A stretch of DNA of 64,000 nt, taken from NCBI GenBank assembly GCA_043228905.1, contig JBHGNT010000007.1, positions 8,556,001 to 8,620,000 on the forward strand. Reading direction: 5' to 3'. Source of the stretch: Azolla caroliniana. Taxonomy: Eukaryota > Polypodiophyta. A model generated the notes under the pieces. It had not been told where the DNA came from, made no database searches, and was given only the letters and a program-made list of their open reading frames with translations. The position numbers were made by a program, and so were the translations under genes. This document shows positions 51,201 through 61,984 of this stretch, piece by piece; position 1 is the stretch's first letter; the number at the start of each line of letters is the position of its first letter.

Positions 51201-54057
51201 CCTCTTCCAGTTGCAATGCTTTTACGCGCTGTGAAACGGCCATTTCCCGTTCCAACGCTTCTTGCGCTTGCCGTAACTCCCGGATTGCGTCTTTATCCGG
51301 TTCTGCTTCCGCCTCTTCCGGTTGCGGTAAGTACGGTGCTACGACTTCGGCAATGTCAATTTCGAAGAGGGGTATGATCTTCGGGTTTTCTTGCAGGTAT
51401 TGAGCTTCTTCTTCGTCCGCTAACCCTTCTAGCATGTTGACGCATTCCGCATACAACAGTGTACATTCCTTGCCAGTGCTCGTCCTTGGCTGTGTTGGTA
51501 CCCGTACCTTGGCTTTTCCTCGCCGGAAGGTAATTATATTTTTTCGCCAATTCTGTTTGATATGTGCCGTTTTCAACCATGGCCGCCCCAGCAATAGCGG
51601 GTATGCGCCTTGTGCCTGTAATTGTAGCACTACGGCCGAGATGTGAAATGTATGACCGCCGACGGTGACTTCTAATTTCCGTATTAATCTTGTCGGCCGT
51701 ACTGAGCTTGTATCGGCCATCCGCAACCAAAACGGACACGGCTCCCACTCGTGGATTCCTAGGTCATCACACGTCCAGAGGCTTATTACATTTACACCAG
51801 AGCCTCCGTCTATGACTGTGCCGGGAAGTTCTTTCCCTTTTACAATGGTAGTGATTACCGGACTGCTGGTGTCTACCACCGTTGGTCCCTCCTCCGGATT
51901 CGAGAAGAGTACCGGTGCCGGTGATGCTTCTCCTGCTGTCATGGCCGTCTTCAGTCCTTCCGTGAATCTTGGCACGAGTTGTAGGAGTCTTCCTAGTGGT
52001 AACGTAATCTGGCATTCTTGCAACGCCTGCCATGTCTCGTTCTCGGAGTGACTGCCGCCGGCAAGCCCTGCGGTGTTCTCCTTTTGCTGTTGTAAGTCTG
52101 TGACATTCTGCTCGTTTGCTTTCTTTACCCATTCCGTTGCTTGTTTCCGGATGGTCTCCTATGTCTCCCATTCTTTGGCCATGCCCTTCGACCTTGTGGT
52201 CACCTACTGCAGGTCTGCCACCTCAGGGACTACCATATTTACCGTCGGTCGTTTTTCGTAGCTCTTCACTGGGCATTGGTTACTATAATGGCCTTCCTGT
52301 CGGCAGTAGTAGCAGTAGGCCTTCCGGGTATTGCTAGATTCGGCATTGTTTGTTGTGCTCGGAGCAGGTCGTACGGTACGCGCGGGGTTTTGTACCGGTT
52401 GGCTACTTGGAGCTCCTTGTTCCGGATTCTAGGGGTAGCCGCCTTTTCTAAAATGTCGTTTTTTGTTATAGCTTTTCTTATTACGGTACTCTTGATGGGG
52501 TTGCCCGTTATATCTGCCGTATTCCTCCCGTTGCTGACGATACTCGGGGGAGTGCTCCCGGTCGTACTGTTCATATCGTCTATTGTAATCCTGGCACCGA
52601 TCATGCCGGTCATAGTTCTCTCGCCGATCACCGTACCGGACATCATTTTCCCGTCGCTCGCCATACCGGACATCCTATGCCGGTCGGTCACGGTCTATTC
52701 GCCGCCAGCGTTCGTCTTCTTCATCCTGGCTGTTGCGTGGCTCAATTTGTCGGACGGGCAGTGCTTGCCAATTCAACAGATTATACTCGCACCTATCCGT
52801 CGTATGGCTCTTGGATTGACATATTACACATTGCGTCCTCATAGTGCATTCTAGAGCCGAGTGTCCGGAATTCAAGCAGGTTGTGCACTGTATTGCTTGC
52901 CGAAACCGGAGGTCTTCATCAGACGGTAACGCCCGTTGAAGTGCGCCCAGTGTGAGCCAGGAGCTTGTCTTTCCCATCTCTTTCACCCGGTCAATGACCT
53001 GGTCGATGGTACTTGTGCGGAAATCGATTACCGTGCAAACCGTGCGTAGGGGTTCCCGAAGCGCGTTTAGGAATATCGTCCGTAATTCCTCCTCCGGGGG
53101 TGCACGGGTAAGCTGACTATGCATCCGTTGAAACCGGATGACAAATTGGGGAATGCTCTCCCCTACCTCTTGCTAGATGGTATAAAATAAGCCTACCATT
53201 ACGGTCTGGTCAACCTCCTTTTGAAAAAAATGCATGAATTTAGCTTTTAAATCTGCAAAGGTGTTGATGGTAGACGGGTCCTGCGTCCGACGCCATCTTG
53301 CTGTTGGTCCCTCCAATGTCACGCCAAATTCCGCTATCTTAGAGCGTTCTTCTTCTTCTGGGGTCAATCACTGGGACACATGGTTGGCTTCCCATGTCTG
53401 TTCAAAGGCGTGCACATGAGCTTCCGCGTCTGGATCATCTCTATACTTGGAGTACTGGAACGGCATGTCGTCGTCCGGTATCGGTGCGCAGGCTGGTAGT
53501 GTTGGTGCTCATTCCAGAATTGTCTCCGGTGTCGGTGGTCTTTCCCGATTTGATTCCGGTGTCGGTTGTTTCTCTTCCTTTGGTGACGGAGGCCTCTCCT
53601 CTTCGACTTCCGGTGTCGGAGGTCGTTCTTCCTCTACTGGTTCCGGGGGTTCCAGCGTTAGCACTTCCGGTTCCGGTTCCGGTGTCGGTAAGGTATCCGA
53701 TCCTTCGTCCTCCGGTCCGCCCGGGGTTTCGTTGCTGCTACGGTAGTTCGTGTGCACGCTATATTCCCCTTCGGAGTCTGATTCATATGCTGAAAAGGCC
53801 TCTGCTTCGCCTTCTCCGTTTGCCAACGTGTGGAGAAGGGATTCGGTTTCCCGGAGGCTGCTTAGGCTGCTGCCGTCGTCCGGGTGCGATGTTTGCTGTA
53901 ACCAGAGGGAGTCCTCCGCTACTCTCCGGATTACTTTGGAAAACGAGCGATCCGCTCTATTTTCCTGCGCCGCTTGCTGGAAAGCCTCGCGTCTCCTTTG
54001 CCTTTCGGTAAGGCGTCGAGTTTGATCTGTAACCAGGTCGTAAGTTGATCTAGACAT
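48283..54057 (-). pseudogene. gag-pol: gag-pol of element D: one frame, thirteen nonsense codons
   Basis: A single frame from ATG 54057 to the stop at 48283 without a detected frameshift. Order: N-terminal charged region with PPTPE-type repeats; capsid (about 53370-52950, TINTFADLKAKFMHFF); zinc knuckles CTTCLNSGHSALEC, CVICQSKSHTTDRC and CYYCRQEGHYSNQC (~52325-52284); Arg/Tyr-rich linker; retropepsin VIDGGSGVNVIS; RT with FLDD (~50555) and GLKTAPATFQR; RNase H VDASDIAIGSVLMQL; integrase zinc finger (HCGVAGGHYAG, CDLCQ), core ([29 protein letters not shown]) and C-terminal RWTGPYW. Stops: TAG eight times, TGA five, TAA none. No chromodomain. Confidence 0.9.
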
Positions 54058-54110
54058 CCATCCGTGCCGTCGTTCGCTGCAAAAACAGGAATCGTGGTCG
54101 CCAAAAACTG

Positions 54111-54543
54111 TGTTAACTCTTCGGGCCGGACAATGGCCTAACACAGGGTGTCTACGGGAGACACTTCACCAAAGGGTGTTACGGCAACTGGATTAGACTT
54201 GAACGCTTAATCCGACTTAATCAAGTTACTTATTAGGATCGTCTTCATAACACGCGTAAGATATAACAATTAAGACAGAACGGCAATTAACACAGAGATA
54301 TAACAACGCTTAAGCTTTCATTAATTAACCGCTAACTATTACATTGTATTCGGGCCTTTAAATAGGTTTCCGGTCTGTATTACAAAACGGTGCCCTCCGC
54401 ACCTGTTCGGGATCGGTCCGGATCCGGAACGGCATACCGTTTCCGGTCCGTCCGTCCACACTCATAGCTTAATTACAACCACATTCCTACTACTTAATTA
54501 GCTCTCCGTTTCCCACTCTGGACTCCTTTCCCAGCCGGTAACA
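54111..54543 (-). repeat. D 5' LTR
   Basis: 433 bp, TGTTAACTC to CCGGTAACA, followed by the target duplicate CTTTC. Minus-strand TATTTAAAGG is TATA-like (about 54356-54365). The TCCGGATCCGGA palindrome lies ~50 bp upstream of it, as in G. On the inner side, minus strand, TTTGGCGACCACGATTCC is the likely PBS. Confidence 0.9.
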
Positions 54544-55812
54544 CTTTCTCTTTTCTTCGACGAACACCTCGTGGTTGTCGCACATCACCTCTGCGAGTAT
54601 GGTGTTGTCGTCCACTGGATCCGACCACCCGGTTATGCTTTGCACGCTTCGGTCCGCAAGCTCTACCTCGTTCGACGTGACTTTTCCCTTCTTCTCATAT
54701 TCGAGAACGGAAGTCCAAAACTTTGCTCCCGCTCTAGCAGCTTCAGTCTTGTCTTTCCCGACTCTTATTCCGGACGACGCAGCATAGTGCATCGCATCCA
54801 CATGAGTCGCATCGGCATCCTCCATAGATTTCTTCATTCCTCCTCTTCCGAAATTCACCCGTAGGGGTCTTCTAGTCTCGCTTGAGCAGATCTTGTTGTC
54901 CTCTATGTATACGATATTTTGTCGAATCGCCTCTCAAAGGCTCGCACAATCCCTTCTCATGTGGTCCATGCTATCGCACCACACGCATCTAAAGGGTTCT
55001 TTTCCTTTAGGGCCCCGACGATTCATGTTGGCTAGCGTGACCTTCTCGAACTTCTTCGCTACCTCTTCAATGATGTCGTCATCAATCTTCTTTTCTTCCA
55101 CGTTACTTTGTCTTGGCGGCTCAGCTACTTTCGGCGGTCTTGCTTTCTCCGTGGTAGTCGATGTCGTCAAGTCGGTGTCATCAACCCATTGGCGACACTT
55201 GTCGAGCCTACTGCATGCCTGCTTCACCGCGATCCAGTCTGCTACGAGCCCATTTGCTTGGGTATCATCTTCGAGAAGAGTCCCCAACTCCCGTCTATCC
55301 TTTATGTCCACGGCCTTCAAGAAGTACAAAGTCTTGTCCTCTTCAAGCAACACTTGGTCCGTATTGGGGAGACGACTAAACATCTGGTCAAATTCGTCGT
55401 ACACCCTCGAGACGCTCATCTTCTTATTCTTCTTCTCCATCCACTTCATCAGGGCATGTCCAGTCATCCTCGTTGAGTCTTCAGTCACGAGCTCCGCTAG
55501 TATCATTTTCTCGAACTCGGACCATGTTGTCTTACCTTCTTGAAGCTCGATGACGCGTCTTTGGATGTTGTTGGCGACAACTCTCTTGAAGCTTGCGATT
55601 TGACGTGCCTCGGACACGTCCCTCTGATTCATCTCCCTTCTATATGCATCAAGGAAGTTCGTAACGTTACTTCCATCGAATTGGCCCTCGAGCTCCACGA
55701 CACGATCGACAGCCTTCTCCACGCTCGCGTCGTTGTCCCAAGATCTCATCATTTGCTCGACGATTAGCATCATCCTTTCGAGCTCTCCTGCTTGGTTGCT
55801 TGAGGACGCCAT
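54544..55812 (-). pseudogene. gag: gag of element E (one nonsense codon)
   Basis: Starts at ATG 55812. A gag-like helical region runs over residues 1-200 (QFDGSNVTNFLDAYRREM; TTWSEFEKMILAEL; LLEEDKTLYFLKAVDIKDRREL), alignable with C's gag. The zinc knuckle CVWCDSMDHMRRDC (CX2CX4HX4C) is near 54985-54945. TGA at 54934 follows the knuckle, and the same frame continues for ~120 more residues (MHYAASSGIRVGKDKTEAAR) until element D cuts it at 54544. No protease signature was seen in the continuation. Confidence 0.82.
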
Positions 55813-55853
55813 CTCCAAGTATTAATCTCGACTTGATCCTTCCTACTGCATCG

Positions 55854-55871
55854 TTCACGTCGGGTTCACCA
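55854..55871 (-). other. Primer-binding-site-like sequence of E
   Basis: TGGTGAACCCGACGTGAA on the minus strand, eight bases from the LTR end. Confidence 0.65.
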
Positions 55872-56337
55872 CTTTATTATGTCGTGAAGATTCGTCACTA
55901 TGCGCGGATCGTGAGGCGGAACCGCCGGGGTTCTGAACCGGAAGGATTCAAAGTCGATACAAGCTTTGGCGCAAGCTTTAGCGAGAAAGTACTTATGATA
56001 GATTGGGAAAGAGAGAAGTTGAGATTAAACGATTGAGAGAGATTGATTGAACTTTTAACTTTAGATTAAGAAACAAGTTACACGATCAATTTGATAACGA
56101 ATTTCTTCTTCTTAATTTCATAAAAAAAACCGTGTTTTTTCTCCTCCCCCTTCCTTCTTTTCTAGATGCTCTCATGCATATGATGCATGTGAGGGTACAA
56201 GACATGCATAAATTGCATGTTTGCCATTTGGCGCTTATGTATTACATGTGGTGCATGATAACCATGTCACCCATTTTAGCTCACGTATGAGAATTTACAT
56301 GTAAAAGTACAATGATAACAATATAATTTCAACTAAA

Positions 56338-56403
56338 TAGCATGGCTTAATGGTAAGCCAATTGACTTATAACTCGGAGGTGAAAGGTTTGAATCCTTAC
56401 TTC
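56338..56403 (+). other. tRNA-like module in E LTR (antisense)
   Basis: A-box ATGGCTTAATGGTAAGCC, central TTGACTTATAACTCGG, B-box AAGGTTTGAATCCTT. The central part resembles a tRNA-Ile(UAU) anticodon arm. Opposite strand to the element. Confidence 0.6.
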
Positions 56404-56455
56404 CCCTCCTTGTATATGTATATTTGTATATATATTTATATATTTATTTATATAG

Positions 56456-56600
56456 TCACCGGTGCCTCGTCGGTTACCGGTGCCTCGCAGGATGCCGGAT
56501 GCCGTCGGTTATCGGTGCCTCGCCGGATGCCGTCGCCAGATGCCGGTGTCGTCGCCGGATGCCGTCGGTTCACCGTCTCCATCGTCGGTCCGGTTTTGGT
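56456..56600. repeat. GCCGG/TCGG minisatellite in E LTR
   Basis: Short degenerate tandem units of GATGCCG(T)CGG and CACCGGTGCCTCG. Comparable in place to the CCGG minisatellite of B LTRs. Confidence 0.65.
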
Positions 56601-56968
56601 TGGCCAAAACCCTTTACGAGTAGCTAGCACACCTCGACTCTTAGTTCAAGTTACCTTGAACTCTCTATGCTCCACACATAGACACAAAGATAATATCTTT
56701 TGTTCCACCTTATATATGATGAGAGTCGTATTTGTCGTGCCTATGTGGGATATCTCACAATTTTCTCTTTTCTTTTCACAAACTTTATACCCTCATATCT
56801 TGACATTTAGTTGTCCATTTCTCGTGTAATAAAGTGCATTCGAAACCTCCATCATTTTGTACTTAGATATTAAAAATATTATCTTCACAATTATTGTATT
56901 ATGTGATTCATACTCGATTTCGTACGTTTTATGGGATTTTCACACTATTGCCGAAAATCTTCACGACA

Positions 56969-57876
56969 GCGTAGTGCGAGTTTTGCCGGCCATCCTTACC
57001 GGTCTTGCCGGATCCGGATTTGTCCGAATCGGCACGCTTTCTCCAACACTCGCTTTCCCTGTGGCCTTTTTTGCCACAGTACCAGCATTCCGTAGCGGAT
57101 TTGTCTTGCCGACCTCCGGCACCGCCTTGACTCCCCCTGCTTGTGGAAGTCCCGGAACTGCTGTCGGCACACTCATAGTGCCTTCATTCCTGCTCTTGCC
57201 GGCCGCCTCCATTGCGTGCCGACCCACCTCTTCCACCACGCCCACGGAGCCGATCCGTTCCTGTGTACAACATTTGGCTGTCCGGGGATGCACTGGTAGA
57301 TGCACCGGCGTGGTTCTCCTCTACAAGGAGCATCGACTGTAAGTCGAAGAATGAGGGAGTATTCTCCCTTGTACACACCGCAATCCGGAACGCTCTGAAC
57401 TTGGACGCCAGGCCTCCGAGACATACCTGCACCATCTCGTCTTCCTCTATGGTAACATTGATAGAGGCGAGCGAGTCGCAGATTTCCTTTATCCGGCCCG
57501 TGTAGTCTGCCACAGACATGTTCTTCTGTCGAACATTGCTCAACTCCTGTCTGAGTTGCAGCTTCCGGGCAATGGTGCTTGCGGCGAAAACCTTTTTCAG
57601 GTTCCCCCAAGCATCCATCGGTGTCTTGACGTCATGGATGTGGCTAAGCAGCTGATCGCCGACACTGGATGCGAAGCAGTACATCACCCTGCTTGCCGAC
57701 TGTTCCCATACTGGGAAGTCCTTGTGTGTCGAGTCTGGCGCCGCATCATTCGCTCCTTCGACATAACTCCAGTACCCATGTCCAAGCAGGTACTGGTGCA
57801 TCTTGTAAGACCAGGATGCATAGTTGCTCCTGTCGAGCTTCTCCACTGGGAGCGACGTAGCCATGCCTCTATCCAT
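56969..57876 (-). pseudogene. gag: gag of copia element F (one nonsense codon)
   Basis: ATG 57876. Copia-type gag domain (UBN2/retrotran_gag_2 class): LDRSNYASWSYKMHQYLLGHG, DAWGNLKKVF, QLRQELSNVRQKNMSVADY, EMVQVCLGGL. A Gly/Arg-rich stretch and TGA at ~57184 follow. The same frame goes on to the zinc knuckle CWYCGKKGHRESEC (CX2CX4HX4C, near 57087-57046). The frame is cut at 56969 by the end of E's LTR, so protease is absent. Confidence 0.88.
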
Positions 57877-57958
57877 GTCTTCTACTGTGTCTGTTTTCGA
57901 CCTGTTAGGGTTTTCTTCTCAAGAGTAAATGTCTGCAGCAGAGATTCTCAACCCTCGC

Positions 57959-57970
57959 GCTCTGATACCA
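57959..57970 (-). other. Primer-binding site (initiator tRNA-Met) of F
   Basis: TGGTATCAGAGC on the minus strand, directly against the LTR. This is the classic plant copia PBS. Confidence 0.85.
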
Positions 57971-58383
57971 TGTAAACATAAGTGTTTGCGGAAGCGTAAA
58001 ACAGAGAACAACATACACATAGAGAGAGAGAGAGAGACAGAGAGACAGAGAGAGCAGAACATAATTTCAAAATTATATCAAGACTCAGTATACACACTGT
58101 GCTAAGTAGCACTATTTATACAAGTCCTCTTGGGACTGACAGAAGTACCATGTACTTCAATGCTCACACGAGCATCTGACACTTACTACGAGACTATAGC
58201 TACCTAGTAGTCTATCCTATACTAGGCTTCCGATTGGACTTCCGGTTACGGATTGCACCCGGCCTCCACTGCTTGCCGGTTCGGTTGCTCACCGTCATAC
58301 CGATCCGTTTCGCCCGATCCGTCTCGCTTACCGGCTCCGGCTTATTCAGCCGATCCGGCTCTGGTTGAGCTTGCCGCTCAACA
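57971..58383 (-). repeat. F LTR, inverted copy
   Basis: 413 bp, plus-strand TGTAAACATAAG to CCGCTCAACA. Minus-strand GTATAAATAGTGC is the TATA box (~58108-58122). Contains an AGAGAG microsatellite (58023-58055). Confidence 0.82.
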
Positions 58384-61146
58384 ATTCAAATGTATGGGGA
58401 CCAACACATAACATAAGTCTTGGCGGGAGTCAGTATTTCATCTCCTTCATCGACGACTATAGCCGACACACATGGATCTACCTCATTGAGTGGAAGAGCA
58501 AAGTCTTCGAGTGTTTCTGGAACCTGCAAAGCCTGGTTGAACGGGAAACGGAGAGGAAGATCAAGTGCCTGCAATCGTATGGTGGAAAAGAATATTTCTC
58601 CGACCAATTCAACAGTTATCTGCAGCAAAAAGTAATTCAGAGAGAGTTCAGCTGCAGATACACACCGTAGCAAAACAGTGTGACCGAGAGGAAGAACCGG
58701 TCGATTGTCGACACGGCAAGGGCAATGCTGGAAGAGAAGAGCATTCCCGATTTCTATTGGGCGAAGGTGGTCCGTACGGCCGTCTACATCCAAAACTGGA
58801 TTGGTGACAAGGTGTTAGCGCATGAGCTATATTTCGGGCACAAGCCGAATTTGCGACACCTTCGGATATTCAGTAGCATTGCATATGTGCATGTGCCGGA
58901 TGAGAAGTGGAAGAAGTTGGATGCAAAGTAGGAGAAATGCATCCTGGTCAGTTACTCGCATGAGCAAAAGGGGTATAGGTGTTATAACCCCCGGATGAAG
59001 CAGGTCCGAGTTAGCCGGGATGTTGAGTTTGATGAGACGGCATCATGGTATGCCTTACCAGCTCCAACTTCCAACCCCGACCCGACACCGGAGGATGAGG
59101 CTAGTGAGCCTGAACCGGTTCAGATAGAAGATGAAGAGAGTCCGATCTCATTTCGGTTAAGTGGATCGAATGAGTGGCTGAGTCGGGATGACCAGTCAGA
59201 TGAGGAATCGGCGAGTAGTGGAGACTCTATCGTGGTCTCCCCGCGCAAGGAACCGAGGAGACGGTTCACTCGCAAAGAGAATGGGAAGAAGAAGATGTCG
59301 GAATACGAAACCAGCAACGTTGAGTTCGATCATAGCGAATCTGACTCCGGAAAGGACCTGGTCAAGAAGGGCCCCAAACCAGGTAATACCAAGTTACGCT
59401 GATCTTCCCGCCAGAAGTACCCCATGATGCGGTACGGGTACAATGAGTACTTGGCGCATCACTATGCGTACATGACCAAGGTGGCGGAAGTGTGTGAGCC
59501 AGAGAGCTACGCAAAAGCGGCAAAGGACGCCAATTGGCGTGTCGCTATGGAGGAAGAAATGCGGGCACTTGATGCCAACGACACATGGGACCTACTTGAC
59601 CCTCCCCGACATTGTAAACCGATCGGATGTAAGTGGGTGTACAAGGTAAAGTACAATGCCGACGGTTCGGTTAACCGGTACAAGGCCCGATTACTGGCGA
59701 AGGGATATGCGCAGACCCACGGAATTGACTATGATGAGACCTTCGCCCCAGTAGTGAAGATGACGATGGTTCGTGTGGTACTGGCAGTTGTTGCGGCAAG
59801 GGGGTGGCATCTTCACCAGATGGACATGAAGAATGTATTTCTTCAAGGAGATCTTGAAGAAGAGGTCTTTCTGACCGAACCCCCCGGTTTCTAGACGGAG
59901 ATGAACAAGTCAGCGGTATGCCGGCTGAAGAAGTCACTCTATGGCCTGAAGCAAGCCCCCCGAGCTTGGAATGCAAAGATCACGCACCGGTTGCGTAAGA
60001 TGGGGTTTGCAGCTTCCAAGTCTGACTCTTCGTTGTTCATCCGGCAAGTTCAGGACGGTCCGGTTTGCATTTTGTTGTATGTTGATGATCTAGTCATATT
60101 ACCGGACCCAAACTCGATGAAATCTGCCACGTCAAGGCCCAACTGTTGGACGCATTTGAGATGAAGGACCTGGGGGACCTTCACTATTTCCTTGGGATCG
60201 AGGTGATCCGAACCCCCGACGGCATATTGCTCTTACAAAGACACTATGTGTTGAATATGTTGTACAAGTTCAGCATGACGGAATGCCGACTATCTCTACA
60301 CCCCTGGACCGGAACCAGAAACTCCATCCCGACTCCGGACCGGCCTGCAATGAGCAACAGTTCTGACAAATCGTCGGAAGCCTTATATATTTGACAATCA
60401 CCCAACCTAACATCAATTATCCGGTCGGCGTGATCAACCATTATATGCAGAAGCCGACCGTGGAGCACCTTATGGGTGCGCATCGAATTTTGCGATATGT
60501 GAGCGGCACGAAGGAACGGGGACTATTATACCGGCATGGTATAACCGAAGAGCTAGTCGGCTACACTGATGCCGACTAAGCCAGCGATGCATCAGATCAC
60601 CGATCCACCTCTGGCTATAAGTTCTCCCTTGGTAGCACGACTGTTGCGTGGAGGAGCAAAAAGCAGCCAACAGTGGCCCTTTCGAGCACTGAGGCTGAGT
60701 ACCGGGGCGCTACCGTTGCCACCTGTGAAGCCATTTGGCTTCAGAGATTGCTGCAAGACCTGCGGATCAAGGTGCAGACCCTAATCTTGATCTACTGCGA
60801 CAACATAAGAAGCATGCAGCTCGCCAAGAACCCCGTATTCCATGCTCGCATAAAGCACATAGAAGTGCACTACCACTTCGTGCGTGTGTGTGTCCTAAGC
60901 GATGAAGTCGAACCTCGGTATGTTCAAACAGATTGGCAAGTTGTCGACATCTTCACCAAACCGCTCGGATCGGACAAGTTGCAACATTTCACCGAAATGC
61001 TTGGTGTTCAGCATCTCGACGTGCCACACTTGAGGGGGAGAACGAGCAAAGACACCGGAAAGGGCAAAGGCAAAGAGATTGTCGATTGTGCCAGTGAGGG
61101 AAGAACCGACAAAGGGAGAGACAAGAAGAAGAACAAAGGAAGTTGA
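58384..61146 (+). pseudogene. pol: pol of copia element F: IN-RT-RH (broken)
   Basis: Starts inside the integrase core (FISFIDDYSRHTWIYL; the zinc finger is missing). It continues in one frame to ~60100 with TAG at 58668 and 58927, TGA at ~59400 and TAG at 59892. The RT has WVYKVKYNADGSVNRYKARL, QMDMKNVFLQGDLEEEVF, LYGLKQAPRAW and catalytic YVDD (~60081). Frame changes near 60110 and 60395. Copia RNase [42 protein letters not shown] at 60577 (DAD*ASD). Ends at TGA 61144-61146 with a Lys/Gly-rich tail. Confidence 0.88.
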
Positions 61147-61619
61147 CATATCCGAACAAGTTGGAACAAGCAGCAGTGGTGGCAAAGTCAAGAAGGACAG
61201 AGCCGACCAGAAGAAGAAGGCCAAGACCCGGACATGGTCCGATGTCGTGAAGGGCCTGGAACTGGAAGACAAATCGGGAGCGACCGTTTCAGACAAGAGC
61301 TGGAACGAATTTGGAAGAACTGGATCAATTCAAGGCCAAGAGGATGAGAAGGTAGCAAAAGTCGATACCAACACGAAGGAATCGGTGAATCGGCAAGCGC
61401 CGAAGTCACAACAACGAGGGAGCTGAATTGGGCCTGTTGAGCAGACAAGCCGACCGAGGAGGTCGAGATGCGCAGAAACAGAAGGGTTGCGGCAAACGAG
61501 ACTAGACCGGACGAGGAGCGCGAGCAAGGCGGAGTGACACCGGAAGTAGCCAGGTGGAAGGACCGGCTGTCATGGAGACTGACACTACGATCCAACCTCA
61601 AGTTTAGCTTGAGTGGGAG
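61147..61619 (+). other. Copia F sequence between RNase H and 3' LTR
   Basis: Lys/Glu-rich open stretches on the plus strand (to 61426 and 61468-61680), but no recognisable domain. Ends in the purine-rich GAGTGGGAG before the LTR. Probably 3' untranslated or decayed. Confidence 0.5.
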
Positions 61620-61984
61620 TGTTGAGCGGCAAGCTCAACTGGATCCGGATCGGCGAGACGGTGAGCAAGTGAGCTGGTGAGTTGGGGAGCCGGTTAGCTG
61701 GAACAAATAGTAACCGGAAGCCTAGTAGTAGCCTAGACTACTAGGTAGTTAATAGTCTCGTAGTTAGTGTTAGATGCTCAAGTGAGCATTGAAGTACGCG
61801 GTACTTCTGTCAGTCCCCTTAGGACTTGTATAAATAGTTCTGTTGAGCACGTTTTATGTATAGAGAACTATTATTGTTTTGTAATAGATTTAAGTTGTTC
61901 TGCTCTTTCTCTATCTCTCCTGCGTATGTAAAGCTTTCCATTAAACCTGCGTGTTTTCTCTGTTCATTTTCTATTGCTTCTACA
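61620..61984 (+). repeat. F 3' LTR
   Basis: 365 bp, TGTTGAGCGGCAAG to TTCTACA. TATAAATAG near 61828-61836. Clearly related to the inverted LTR at 57971-58383, especially in the U3/TATA half, but diverged at the 3' end. Confidence 0.8.

Larger units (their letters stand above)
41120..54543 (-). mobile_element. Element D: full-length gypsy element with ORF3
   Basis: 5' LTR 54111-54543. 3' LTR 41120-41382 plus 44880-45053, interrupted by element C. LTR ends are TGTTA...TAACA and the 5-bp target duplication is CTTTC on both sides. The two LTRs differ at about 11 of 433 positions. Without C the element is about 9.9 kb. The gag-pol frame (54057-48283) is followed by ORF3 (48117-45108). Thirteen in-frame stops make it non-functional as DNA-encoded. 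Confidence 0.92.
40945..56968 (-). mobile_element. Element E: gag-only LTR retrotransposon, interrupted by D
   Basis: The internal part is 40950-41119 plus 54544-55879, split by element D. The right (5') LTR is 55880-56968, TGTCGTGAAG to CTTCACGACA. The left LTR is reduced to about CGACA at the satellite junction. PBS-like TGGTGAACCCGACGTGAA at 55854-55871. Only a gag with a zinc knuckle is seen. The left flank is satellite and the right flank is copia gag, so a rearrangement removed one flank. Confidence 0.75.
55880..56968 (-). repeat. E 5' LTR
   Basis: 1089 bp with a perfect 10-bp terminal inverted match (TGTCGTGAAG / CTTCACGACA). Holds clustered TGCATG/CATGCA words (56174-56251), the antisense tRNA-like module (56338-56403), a CCGG/GCCGTCGG minisatellite (56456-56600) and a minus-strand TATATAAGG box (~56711-56720). 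LTR body order resembles B. Confidence 0.85.
56969..61984. mobile_element. Element F: Ty1/copia, 5' half inverted against pol
   Basis: The left half (gag, PBS, LTR at 56969-58383) is on the minus strand. The right half (integrase, RT, RNase H, LTR at 58384-61984) is on the plus strand. Flipping the left half would restore LTR-PBS-gag-pol-LTR, so either an inversion occurred or two copia copies of one family lie head to head. The protease and the start of integrase are missing at the 58383/58384 join. Confidence 0.8.

Noticed and set aside
61079-61426. Plus-strand 115-codon frame after copia RNase H as a separate gene
   Set aside because: Low-complexity Lys/Glu/Thr composition, overlaps the RNase H tail in another frame and has no recognisable domain.
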